DNA of 64,000 bases. Origin: Shinisaurus crocodilurus (lineage: Eukaryota; Chordata; Lepidosauria; Squamata; Shinisauridae). Both the position numbers and the translations under genes were made by a program. The DNA lies in the NCBI GenBank assembly GCA_021292165.1, contig CM037876.1:203071200-203135199 (forward strand), given 5' to 3'. Within the stretch, counting starts at the first letter, position 1. Every line of letters begins with the position of its first letter. Under the pieces are notes generated by a model. The model saw only the letters and a program-made list of their open reading frames with translations. It ran no database searches and was not told where the DNA came from. Shown in pieces: positions 41,901-54,700 of the stretch.

Positions 41901-44900
41901 GGTTTGACGTTGACTTCCCCACTTCTGGAGCCAACGGAGGAGACATTGAAACGTATAATACGATCCGAGCTGCAGGAGGCAAAATCTGTGGGAAGCCCGC
42001 AAATATCCAGTGCAGGGCTGAAAGTCACCCAGAACTAAGGATAGACCAGGTGGGACAGGTCGTTGACTGTGACGTCAACTTTGGACTGGTGTGTGAGAAT
42101 AAGAACCAAATTGGCAAACATAACATGTGCTTGAATTATGAGATCCGGGTGTTGTGCTGCAAAGAAAACCCAGATTGCGTAACTACACCGATCCCAACTA
42201 CCACCACTACTAGTACACCAACCACCACAGTTCCTACTTCCGCCACATCAAGTAGTACGACTTCACCTATAACTACAGAAACAATAACCCCATCTTCCTT
42301 GGGAAGCAGGACAACTTGTTTCTGCCAAATTGGAGAAATAGTTTTTAAACCTGGTATGTATTTAATGTAATATTCTTTACTCTTCTTATACAGCATTATT
42401 TTACAGAAGTTATTGAGCAAATTTACATGATTTCAGGTGCAAGCCTATCTAGATTTAGAGAGTAAAAAATCCTACAATTCTCAGCATACCCCAGCCAGTA
42501 TGGCTGCTGAAGGGATCCTGGGAGTTTTAGTACCCTTTTCTTTTCAGATATGGATAGGACTGCACCCCTAATATTCCGTTTTGTGTTGGGGGGTGGGGTT
42601 GCTCTTATTTTGAGCGATGGATGGAGTAATTTGTTGTGGTATATATTCATGTATATTTGGCCAATATTTAGGGTGGACCAGATAGATACAGGTCAGTGTT
42701 CCTCATTTTTTAAATTTATCATATTTTACTCTAATGCTATTTCAGTGTTGTTGTTGTCGTTATTATTATTTATTATTGTTGTTGTTGTTATTGTTATTTT
42801 TTTATTATTGGTAGGTGAAATAATTTACAACAAAACAGACAGTGATGGTTGCCTTTTCTATGCCATTTGTGGTAAAACCTGTTCTCCTGAAAGATCGAAA
42901 GGGCCATGCAGATCAACGACACCAAAACCAACTTCAACTCCAACTGTTGTAATTACAACAACTCCCACTACCACCACAGCTGGCACAACGCCACCACCTG
43001 GCTGTCCTGACACTAAGCCACCACGGAAGGTAGAAACTTCATTTCATTCAGCTTTGGATGTTGCAGGCTGCAATCCTGTTACTTTCAAGGGAGTGGGTGC
43101 TCAGCCTTCCTTCTTCCCAATGTGTTTGTTGGGGGGGGGGGGTAGGGATAGTGCCGGTGGCACTAACTTGACTTACAATGTGGGGAAGTTGGGTGACTCC
43201 CCTTCCCCATTATGAATCACCAGTCCTAAAGTTTGCATGACTACAGGTGGAATGCTCTTCCCAGAGAGGCCTGCCTGGCACCAGCGTTGTCATCTTTTTT
43301 GGCACCAGGATTAGACTTTCCTCTGCTCCCAGGCATTTGTTGGCATATGATGAGGCTTTTTAATTTGCGCAATTTTTTTATTGCGTCCAAGAAGTTCTAT
43401 TGTTAATTGTTTTTAACTGTTTCAAACTGTGTTAAATTTTTGTCTGTTAAAGGTTTTATATTTTGTTTTAGTATGACGTGAACTGCCCAGAGAGCTTTGG
43501 CTGTTGGGCAATATAGAAGTGGAATGAATTCATGAATGGATGCATGCATGCATGAATGAATGAATACATGAAGGAAACTTGAGTGCTGTGGTGCTTTAGA
43601 CAAGAGAAGCTCCTGGCATAGCAAGCTGTGCAGTCACCCCCCAACTGTACAACGGAGGAATGGTGGTGAGGTGTTTGTTTTTCTTTGAAGGTTTTTTTTC
43701 CTTGTTAAAGTGGGAGGATGTTGCCTCCCTGAATCAATTATTTCCCTCCCCCCACACACAGTAGTGAGTCTCAGGGCTTTTAGATTTTTAAAAACATTTC
43801 TCATATACATATATATGTGCACACACACATACAAACATTTTTTTAAAATAGCAATCTTTTTACCTGGGGAGTCCCCTTGGGTATGCAGTGGCCCCTACAT
43901 TGTCTGTGGGTTTCAATGTGAATCCTTTTCCATTGATTTTTGTTACAGGCGAACTGTACACCGACCCACCCAGTCAGCTATTTTAAGAACACTCTCTAAT
44001 AACTCCTCATGAGTTGGGTTCCTTGCAAGAGGAAAAAAGACAGGATATAAATATAATGTAATAATAAAATCATCATCATAATGATGTCTAATGATCAGTT
44101 CTTGGGCTATAAATCATTTTAATGTATGGTTGTCCCTTTAAATACATTGATATTGCCCCTTTAAACACATTGGTCCCCAAATTGATATTCCATGCTATTC
44201 CATTGATGCTCCCCTCCTGCCAAAATACTTTGGTATTGTAAATGGAAAAGTGTGCTTCAATAGAGGCAGGGGAGGTGTATATTATTACAAAGCAATATAT
44301 GTGTTTAAATCAGACAATGTAAGAGCATGCAAAAAAGCTACATCCACCAGCTAGTTAAAGCCTGAGGCGGTCTTGGGAATTTAGAAGTCTAGTGCAGGGA
44401 TAATGTGTGGTCTAGCTTGCCCTATGCCTTGTGTTTGTAGTGAAGTGGATGTAGGACCGAGGAGGAGGCAGTGATTTTGGAACATGAGAGATACACATGC
44501 TGAGATTTTGCAGCCAGGTAGCTGAGGGTGCTTGGACCTCACAAGTATTATCTATCAGGTGGATGTCCAGGGAGAACTTTAAGGCTACAGCTGTGGGCAG
44601 GTCTGCCTGAGTCAGTGCAGTCAGTCAAGATAGTTACACAAGGCATGCAGTGTGGTGAGGATAATGAAGGATTACTCTTGACCATCAGGGTTTTTTTAGT
44701 ACTAGAGTTGAAATTAAATTGATTTAAAAAAAAAAAGAAAGAAAGAAAAAGGGATATCCTGAAAATTCTCTTCTGCAAATCTTAATGCCAGTTATTCACA
44801 GGATATTCTTTGAATATTTACTGAATATTCATCAAATAGTATTTGATACATAACAGTAATTGATAACAGGCATGCAACGGTATTTAGTATTTGATATTAT

Positions 44901-45729
44901 TTGATGGCGGACAAGGAGCAAGCAAGAAAGAAATAAAATCAAATTTAAATCTAGTTAAATCTAGAGGGTAGTACATTTTTCTTCCTTAACTTTACTGACA
45001 AAAATATAGGTGGCATCCATTGGCTGCTTAGAGGTTTCCTTTATGGCTCTTTATTTGGCAGTATTCAATAGGTGACATTCCAATGGTATATAGTATCTGA
45101 TAATATTTGATAGTATGCAAGGTAGTGTTGGATAATATTTGATAGCTGACAGCTTATGAGACTTCATATTTGATTGCTACCAACACCAAAACAACTAAGA
45201 GATGGTGACAATTCTGAAGCACTGAAATTTGAATGTTGAGGGGAAAATTCACATTCAAATTTCAAATTCAAAGTTTTGCATTAAAATTGAAATTTTAATG
45301 AACTTAGAATATTTGCAAATATTTCTTTAACTTAATAAATCAGCAATCATGGAGGGACATTTATAAAAAGTTCCACTTGAACTGAGACTGTCCTTGTCAA
45401 TCAGGACAGGAGGTTAAAACAGTGGAACATGTTTTATTGGAATGTAGTTTTTAGATTGATATTAGGGCCCATTTTATAACCCCGCTATTTATTTCACTGC
45501 TTGGAAGGACAGTTGGATTTTATGTTTCGTATCTGGTGGTTGGCATAAATAATGATGAAACAGAACAAACAGCCAAATATTTTGCTGCAGCTATTAAGAT
45601 GAGATCACAATTAACTAATGGCTCACAGTAATTGTTATTGGTAGGTAAATGGTATGGGCATGGTTTATAATATAATGTTGGTTGCTGATTTTATGTTGTG
45701 TGTATGTATGTTTAGTTTTTAATGAATCC

Positions 45730-45769
<40 letters not shown>

Positions 45770-48700
45770 TTATTTTATTTTATTTATTTTATTTATTTAT
45801 TTATTCCATTTCTATACCGCCCAATAGCCGAAGCTCTCTGGGCAGTTTACAACTACATATAGTCAGTTAACAAGACAGTCCTTGCCCGCCGGCTTACAAT
45901 CTAAAAAGATGCAACACTCAAGGAAAAAGGAATGGGGAGGGAAGAAGGGGGGAAATTAATTAATACTTCTGGCAAGGCTGGTGGAATGGCCCTGCGCTCC
46001 CCCTCATCTCCCTCCTCCCAGCCTGCTGGAATGGCTGCTGGTGGTGACAGCTGAGGGAGGAGGAGCCTTCATGAAGGAGGCCTTTCAGCGGGGCTGGTGG
46101 AATGGCCCTGCGCTCCCTCTCTGCTCCTTCTGCACGTATGTAATGTGTGTATATGTACTCTGTCCTGTTTATTTTACATATCTTTATTCCCATTTTGTGG
46201 AAAGGTCTATGGACAGCACCTAATGAGAAATAGCAGGGTGACCAGGATAGGAACATAGGAAGCTGCCTTATACTGAGTCAGACCATTGGTCCTAAATGCA
46301 CCTTGTGCATCTCTGTCAGGATGCCTATAACTAATTTATTTATTTATTTATTATATTTATACCCCGCCTTTTTTCCTGCAAGGAACCCAAGGCGGCTTAC
46401 ATAATCCTCCTCCTCCTCTCCATTTTATCCTCACAACAACCCTGTGAGGTAGGTTAGACTGAGAGTCAGTGACTGGCCCAAAGTAACTAATAGTTGCTTA
46501 TGCAAAATAACTTCATATAGCCTGAAAGCTTTCACGATTAGCCTCTGCCTCTGATTAGTTTGTTTTGAAGAAAACTAGTTGCTAGGAAAATTCTGATGAA
46601 TTAAGTAGGTTATAAAATGTATGGCATAAATAAGCCGGGACCAAAAAGCCAAGTGCCTCTTAGTAGGTTGTAACTCTTTCCTCCTTATAATTGTAACATG
46701 TATTTGTCATATTTTGATGGAACTAAAATGTATATGAAGCTAAGCCAGGCCTAACGGTAAACTTCAGTGTCAAAAACACATTTCTCCTTTGCAGGAAGGA
46801 GAGACATGGATAACGGACTGCATCAAAAAAACATGTGTGGGAAACAACACAGTTACTATGAGCCAAGTGAAGTGCCCACTGGTGCAGCCTCTTGTTTGTG
46901 AAAATGGGTACCCACCAATACAAGTGTACAGTGAAGATGGCTGTTGTTACCACTATGAATGTGAATGTAAGTGAGAATGTATCTTCATAGTGGCACTTGT
47001 GGCAATAACATCATATATGTATCAGTTTTTCATAGTGCAATCATTACCTCAAAGTTACTGTTATTATTTGATTCATTGCTTTAAAAAAATCTTAAAAGTC
47101 TAGCTTAAGTTCTAACCATCAAGATATTTTTTTTTCTAATTTATCAGGTGTTTGTAGTGGCTGGGGTGATCCTCACTATATCACATTTGATGGAACCTAC
47201 TACACCTTCCTGGACAACTGCACTTATGTGCTGGTACAGCAGATTGTACCTAAATATGACCACTTCAAAGTTCTTATTGATAATTACTACTGTGATGCAG
47301 AAGATAAACTTTCCTGTCCTCAATCTATTATTATTTACTACAATTCTTCAGTAGTAGTGCTAACCCGCCAGCTCTTTAATGGAGTGGAAGCTAACAAGGT
47401 AAAAATTCTGTCAGATGTCTGAAATGCTTCTCTTAGGCTATAATTCTATACTTGCTTAACTGGGAGTAAATCCCATTGAACTCAGGGGAGCTTAATTCTG
47501 GAGAGACACATACAGGATTGCACTGTTAGTGCACTAATGTCTAGCAAATTCAGTGGGTAGGATCCAAAGATAGAAGCATAGAATAGTAGAGTTGGAAGGG
47601 GCCTATAAGGCCATCGAGTCCAACCCCCGGCTAAATGCAGAACTCAAGTCAAAGCACCCCCGACAAATGGCTGTCCAGCTGCACCTTGAATGCCTGCAGA
47701 GTGGGAGAGCCCACCACCTCCCTAGGTAGTTGGTTCCAGTGGCGTATTGCTCTGACAGTCAGGAAATTTTTCCTGATGTCCAGGCGGAATCTGGCTTCCT
47801 GTAAATTGAGCCCATTATTCCGTGTCCTGCAATCTGGGATAGAAATTGATTTTTCTGCCCCCTCCTTTCTCTGCCAGCCCCTAGAGATCCCTAAAAATGC
47901 TCTCCCAATGGTTGGGAGCTCTGCTAAGTGGACTGTGGTGCAGGAAGCTGAGGGAGAATGAAGAGTTTGTGCAAAAATAGGCAGAGACACTTCCTGTGAG
48001 CAGAGCATTTCCAAGCCACTCTGGTGGCTAGCAAGGAGAAAAGAGTATGGGCAAGTAGTAATTGCCCATCCATGGGTGGATCTCTGGATTCAACCCAATA
48101 TATGTAGGGACTGAAAAAACACAGAAGGAGCCAGATGTGTTTTCTTTAGGGAGTAAAGGGAGACATGAGACAAGGCCCATACTCAGGAGAGAACAATTAG
48201 GAATGCCAAAGAGCTTTCAAAGGTTTCAATTTGCTTTGCCTGGCAACAAAAGGAAGCAAAAGGTGATCAACTCATATTGTGAAGAACCCAAGCATCAGAT
48301 ATTAGAAGCAACAATGTACATATTAAATAGCACAGCTGGGATCCAAAGGGATTTTGATCCTCGCCCTTCCTAGCATGTCTCCCATGCCCCTCTAAAAGCT
48401 ATCCCAGAAGATCAGGGGACCCTCTGCAGTGACATTCTATGAGGCACAAGGGGCTACTGCTGGAAAGGAAAATCGGCACACAGAAGCACTTTTTATGTAC
48501 ATTCGAGTCATGTGCTTTGAGTTTATTTTTATAAAGAAAGTGGGATATACATTTCTAAATAAATAAATTAAGGGTACAATCCAATCAAGACTACCATCAG
48601 CCTCTGAACTCGGAGGCTGACGATTTCATAGATTTCACAGAGTTGGAAGGAGCCTACAAGGCTATCGAGTCCAACCCCCTGCTCAGTGCAGGAAATTAGA

Positions 48701-51700
48701 GGAAGGGTCTCCCATCCAAGTAATAACCAGGCCTGACCCTGCTTAGCTTTCCACGCTCAGACAAGCTGACCCAGCATAAGCCACAGGCCTCATTCAATGC
48801 AGAGTGGGAGGGGTGGCAGATGTGATTTCCGCCTCCCCACTCCTTCCTCTCTGCATTTTTGCTAGACGGCCATTTTTAGCACATTCGGAGGGCAGGGGGA
48901 AGGAGGTTGCAGAGGACCCAGGATATGTCGTACCCTGGCCTCTGCAGTCTCCTCCCCTCCCCACCCACCAGAATGCCCCCTTTACCCCCTCTCCTTCAAG
49001 TTCCCAACCATGGAGAGGCAGCTGACATGGTGCTTTCCATGCTGGCTGCGAGGGCGGGGGGAGTAGGGTTGGATTGCAGATTCCCGGCTCCAAGGTCAGA
49101 CCTCTGTCTCTGACCTCAGATCTAGGAATCTGAAGTATCCTATGGACCCACAGACGATGTTTAGAGGCCATAGGATCGCTCCCTAAATGTGTATAAAGAT
49201 GGTTAGATGAATTACTTTTTTAAAAGCACACCAAGTCAAACAGAATCCTTCACTGATGCGAAATTAATCCCATATGCAGATCTACTTCAATGATAAGATT
49301 GTCAGCCCAGGTTTCCAGAGAGACGGCATTTATATCTCCATGATCGGCATCAATATGATGGTTGAGATTCCTGAGATTGAGGCTACCATCACCTTCAGTG
49401 GTTTAATCTTCTCAATAAAGCTTCCATATAGCAAATTTGGCAACAATACCGAAGGACAATGTGGTAAGAAAGATGCTTTCATTCCATCAAAATCCAAGGG
49501 TTGTTCCATCAGCCCTTGGGTCACTCTTTGCAACCTATTACCAAATTAAAACTGAGCCAAAACAATATTTTTTATTTCATTTTCACTTCAGTTTTTCCCC
49601 CAAAATGTGCATCTGTTTGCTGGTGTGCCTTCTCAAAATTCCATCTATTATTTTTCCTCCACATCCTGCATACTAGACATCCTGGGCATGGATGTAGAAT
49701 TTGAAAAGTACAACAGCATGAGATAAATCTGACTTTTACTTCCAAAGAAAAGATACCATTTTTTTCCCAATCACCTCTCAATAACATTGTTAAAATGCTC
49801 TGGATTCCAGTGATTCCAACACTGCAGACTGCATTTGACCTGAATGTAAAGCATGGCAGAGTTTGTCATGGATGTAAAAGCCCCTTGCCTTGTGTTCTCA
49901 TTCCATTTTGTTTCACCTAGGTACCTGCACAAATGACAGAAGGGATGAATGTCGCTTACCAAGTGGCAAAATAACTAGTTGTTCCCAGATGGCTCCTGCT
50001 TGGAGAGTTCCTGATATCAAGAAAGACTACTGCTCAGGACCATCACCACCAGTTGCACCCACACCAACTCCAGAAACACCCTGCAATGTTACCCCTCTTT
50101 GCAAGATGATTACAAGCCCGTAAGATAGAAAACTATTTTAATTTCATTCTTCCTCCCTAGAGAATATAATGGCAATGGTATCCTGTAGAAGTGGAAGAGA
50201 AAATTCTGTGTTTCATAGATCATAGAGTTGGAAGGAGCCTACAAGGCTATCAAGTCCAACCCCCTGCTCAATGCAGGAACCTAGAGGAGGGGTCTCCCAT
50301 CCAAGTAATCACCAGGCCTGACCCTGCTTAGCTTTCCACGCTCAGACAAGCTGAGCCAGCGTAAGCCACAGGCCTGATGTTGTTTTAATTGAAAGGTTTA
50401 ATCCTAGTATGGGGACTTAGTGGGAGGTGTTGCATAAAGTAGTACTAAAGTTGCATGGCCTCAGATCTGTGCAACTAAGAATTCTATGCTGTCAATACAA
50501 GGGAGTCCAAAATTGCAATCCTATGCACATTTTCTTGGAGTAAGCCCCATTGAACGTACTTCCAAGCAAACTTACTTTGCTTACTTCCACGCAAACATGC
50601 ATAGGACCGCACTGCATGTAAGCACAATGATATAAACAATACTTCAGCTCACATTCTGAACACTTCGACCTCCAACACTGAAGGCCTTCAGTCCAATGCA
50701 TGGGGTGGGGTGAGGGTGCAACACATTTAGCTTTTCATTTCTTCAGATCTGCATATAAAACCCGCAAGCACAAAACCAGGAGGGAGAAAGTCTGAAGTCT
50801 GATAGATTACAAAGATCTATTTACTACTGCTATTATTGTAACATTCCTGTTGTTATTATTAGAAACTTGGTTTGTGAAAGTGTGGTATAACATAACCACA
50901 GTATAGTCCATTTTCCTTTAGACTCTTAAGAGTCTTTCCACTCAATCAGTTTAACGTGCATTAAAAGCACATTTGTATTGTGCATGAAAAGCGCACACAT
51001 TCTTCCTCCAGAGAGCAGCACTATCATTGTGGGGGTGGGGCATATGTGCTGTGCGTATAATTCCTGGAAAAAATCTGGGTTGTATCCAGTTATGTCCCTC
51101 CACTCATGGAAAGCTCTTTGCTCCAGCAAAAGCTTCCTTGAATGAAGCGAGGGGGGGCAATCCTGCAGTCTGCTATGCCACCTCCCATGCTGTTCCAAAG
51201 GGTCCCCCAACCCTCTGGAGCAAGTGAAAGCCAGTGTGGTGTGGTGGTTAGAATGTTGGACTCAGACTCAGGAGATCTGGCTCTGTTTCCCACACGGCTG
51301 GGAAGCTCACTGGGTGACCATGGGCCAGTTACTAACTCTCAGTCTAACCTCGCAGGGTTGTTGTGAGGATAAAATGGAGAGGAGGAGGGCCATGTCAACT
51401 ACCTTGCATTCCTTGCAGGAGGGGGGGGAAGGCAGGTAATAAGAAGAATAACAACAACATTTGGGGCAGGGGGCTGCAGAGGTAAGGAAGAATCAGTTAA
51501 AATTGCCTTCTCCCCCTTCCACAGACTGGAGCCTCTGCTGGATTGAAAAGCTTTCTGTGAGTGGAGGGTACAATTGGATACAACCCACAATTCTTTAGCA
51601 TACCCAGTCAAGACATATTTTTCAAACAGTTGAATTTTAAGTTAGTAGAAGCTGACTTTTCCTCTAGTGATATTCTACACCATGAGCACTCAATCCAGAG

Positions 51701-54700
51701 AATTCTCAGTTCTGAGAATTTCCAGGTTTCCAACCCCTAGTGCCTCCCTTTCATTTTGGGCCCATTTCAAATTCCCCAGGGATCTCAAGGAAACTCCTCC
51801 TAGTGGGAAGGAGGCTGTACACTTTTCCAAAAATGTATTTTCACATCAACTGTTTCTGGAACCTTTACAGCATCTTCTCGGAGTGCCATGGGATCATCCC
51901 CCCAGAGTCCTACTACAAAGGTTGCGAGTTTGATGCTTGCCACATCAAAAATGTTTCCCTGCAGTGCTCTGCGTTAGAGGCATACACAACTCTCTGTGCT
52001 TCTAAAGGCATTTGTATCGACTGGAGAGCAAAGACCAATGGCACATGCCGTAAGTACTAGTGGGTCAATTGATGCCATAGTTGATTCACAAATTACGTGG
52101 TAATTTGTGAAATACCTCACATCTGTCACTTGTGAGTTTAATGAATAAGATATGCAAATATCAAGCAGGAGATTTTTTTTATTTTTGGTCATAATCTGGT
52201 GGCAATGTGGAACATCACAGAGAGGACATTCCCAAGGCTGATAACCTTTTCAAGTATACATTCAGGGAGGCCTTAATCTGTGCAAATGATATCTAGAGCC
52301 TGGGCCATTAGAAGAGACTTCTGGGTCCTTTAACTGTGAAACCCTTTTTTCTATAACTATAGGTATGTGCCATCAGGGGGCAGCTGTCAGAGGCGCCAAG
52401 ATGGGTAACACCAGTTCGCAAGCCAGCAGCTTCACCGATCTCAGTGGCGGCTGTGCCACTGTGCCCCATCAAGCCCCTTCTGGGGCTGGGCTCGGTGGGG
52501 CAGGGCTGATATCAGTGAAGCAGACTCACAAGCCAGCTTCACCAATTTTGTTGGCGGCTGCACCGCCCTACCGCACTGTGCTGAGCCCCTTCTGGGGCTT
52601 GGTGGGATGGGCAGTGGGAGGAGCGATCTGTGCCACCGACTTATGAGTTGGCAGCACCAGTCTCTGATGTGTGCTGCTGATGCGACTCCAGAATGACTCA
52701 CAGAGTGGGGGGGTCATGATCCCTGCCGCCTACTTGTGAGTAGGTGGTAGCAATCTCCACTACATGCCATGGTGGCAGGCTGAAAGGGCTCGCCGTCACG
52801 GCGTGCAGCAGGGAAAAGCTTCTGACAGCTGCCCCCAAGTGCCATTTGGGCACTTTGGGGGGCGGCTGTCAGCAGCGCTTGCCCAGCAGCCACTTGGCAA
52901 GAGCTGCAAGGGTTTCTTGTTGCTCTTGCCAAGTGGCTCACTTGCAGTAGGGCTTGACCCATGATAGGTCGTGTCGTCCAGGTTCAGATGACATGACAAC
53001 CCATCGTGGGTCAAACAAACCCTACTGCAAACCATGGATTGTCAGGGTGGCTTATGAGCCTAAAATAAGCCACCCTGACAAACCCATCCCCGGTTCGCAT
53101 GACATGACAACCCACCGTGGCTTTTAAGCTGTGCGGGTTGTCATGTTGTGCAAACCCAGTCAGTATGTCAACTAACTCTTCTCCCGGTGGCTGCCACCTG
53201 GCTGGAATTTTTGTTGTTGCCTATTTCTGTTTGCTTCCTATTATTTTTCCCCCACTTATTAGCATATTAGCAAATTTAAATTAATTAGAACATACAGATG
53301 AACACTAGCAGGCCTACTGTCCCCATGTAATTAATCACTTTGTCAAGCATGGGAGAAAAAAAGAGGGAAAGGTCATACAGAAGCTAGCTATAAATGTTAT
53401 GTGTACAGAAATACATCTTTATCTCTTTACATTGGTTCATTTTCTTGCCACTTATAGCATACAACTGCCCTGCAAACCAAGTATATGAACCATGTGGTCC
53501 TCTCAACCCTCTCACATGTGATAAGAGGTAAGGAAAGATCAGAAAAGCTGTTTAAGTCCATTTTATTCTACTGGTTAGAGCAAATGTGGTGTATTGGATA
53601 GTATGCTGGATTTGAGCATGAGTTCAAATCCCTGCTCTACCATAAAATGTACTCTGTGGTTTTTGGTTAGTCATCATCTCTCATCAGGGCCACCTCACCT
53701 CCCTCATAGGAGAATTGCAAGGGTAAAATGGCATAACTAAGGGCACAATCCTATGGCTGCTAGACAGAGTCTAGACAGCCATAGGAGAGCTCAGAGTCCC
53801 AGCTCCGACCTCAGAAATGCGCTCCAAGGTCGGAGCTGGGACTCCAACCTTGGAGCACCTTCCCTCCACGCTCACAGCTAGTGCAGAAAGAACCACACCG
53901 GCTGTGGCTCCAAGGTTGGAAGACTGACCTCGGAGCCAGAGGTTTGTGGGCAGGGAGGGGAGCAGGGATTGGGGTGGGGAGGAGATGAGTAAGGCTCTGC
54001 CACGATACATAGTATCCTGGCAGCGCCTCAGCATCTCCCCCTCGTGCTCCAGGGTAAAAGATTTAGATGCCATATCTAAATATGGCATAAGGAAGTTTGG
54101 GATGTAGCCCTAAATGATAAACTAACTTGTAGTATCAAATGCAAAAAGGGACAGTTGAAGAAGAATAACTTCATGGATATATGGAATCAATTATTAGTCT
54201 ATATATTAATAAAGGGGAAGGGGAGTATGCTTTGTCAGGATATGTTATATTTTTAGATGCCCCAAATCAGCTGCCTAAGTCTTTTGCAGGGCAGGAGTGC
54301 AGAGGCAACCTTTGCCTCCGCACTCTTTCTGCCCCGTGCTGGATGCCCGTAATCCTGTGAGTTTGGAGGGTTACAGGGCAGGCAGCCAGACTGGATTTCA
54401 CTGCCCATGTATTTACACTGGCTTGAGCCACTTCAAGGAAGGGTGGAGCTATAAATGTGATATATAAATAAGGATAAACTATCTAATGGTATTATTAAGG
54501 CATTCACAATAACAAAGTTTACTTGGTGACTAAATTTTTCCCATTTCTCTCACTCAACTCAGATAACAGACTTCGACACTGTGGGTCTCCCTCTCCTTTT
54601 AGCCTTTATTGGGGTGGTGAAAACTAAGACACAAACTGGATGTTCATGTTGCAAGGGTGTTGTACTACTCTAATGGTGCTTCTTTTTTACTGTAGCGCTA

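Larger units (their letters stand above)
38384..42229 (+). repeat. Seven-unit tandem array, 546/552 bp per unit (PTS segment plus CysD)
   Basis: Units start at 38384, 38936, 39482, 40028, 40580, 41126 and 41678. Lengths are 552, 546, 546, 552, 546, 552 and 552 bp, so the total is 3,846 bp. The 6-bp difference is presence or absence of one Thr-Thr pair before the CysD. The units look almost identical at base level. A-type CysD has [15 protein letters not shown] and [11 protein letters not shown]-type has [15 protein letters not shown] and [10 protein letters not shown]. Order is A, A, B, A, B, chimera, A. Confidence 0.97.
43030..46794. other. Long intron between visible exons 30 and 31
   Basis: Holds a LINE tail at 43230-43560 with (ATGA)n, a degraded SINE 3' end at 43990-44070, an AT-rich dispersed repeat at 44780-45310 (inverse of 9440-10300), the LINE remnant at 45330-45720, (ATT)n at 45729-45770, a LINE tail at 45775-45900 and a SINE at 46330-46488. 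Confidence 0.55.

Noticed and set aside
38278..42420. Repeated minus-strand ORFs of about 86-132 codons
   Set aside because: Antisense shadows of the seven array units, repeating with the same 546/552-bp period.
48713..48790. Functional 5S rRNA gene
   Set aside because: Only part of 5S is present, with substitutions, and it is fused to a CR1 tail; two copies with the same junction indicate a retroposon.
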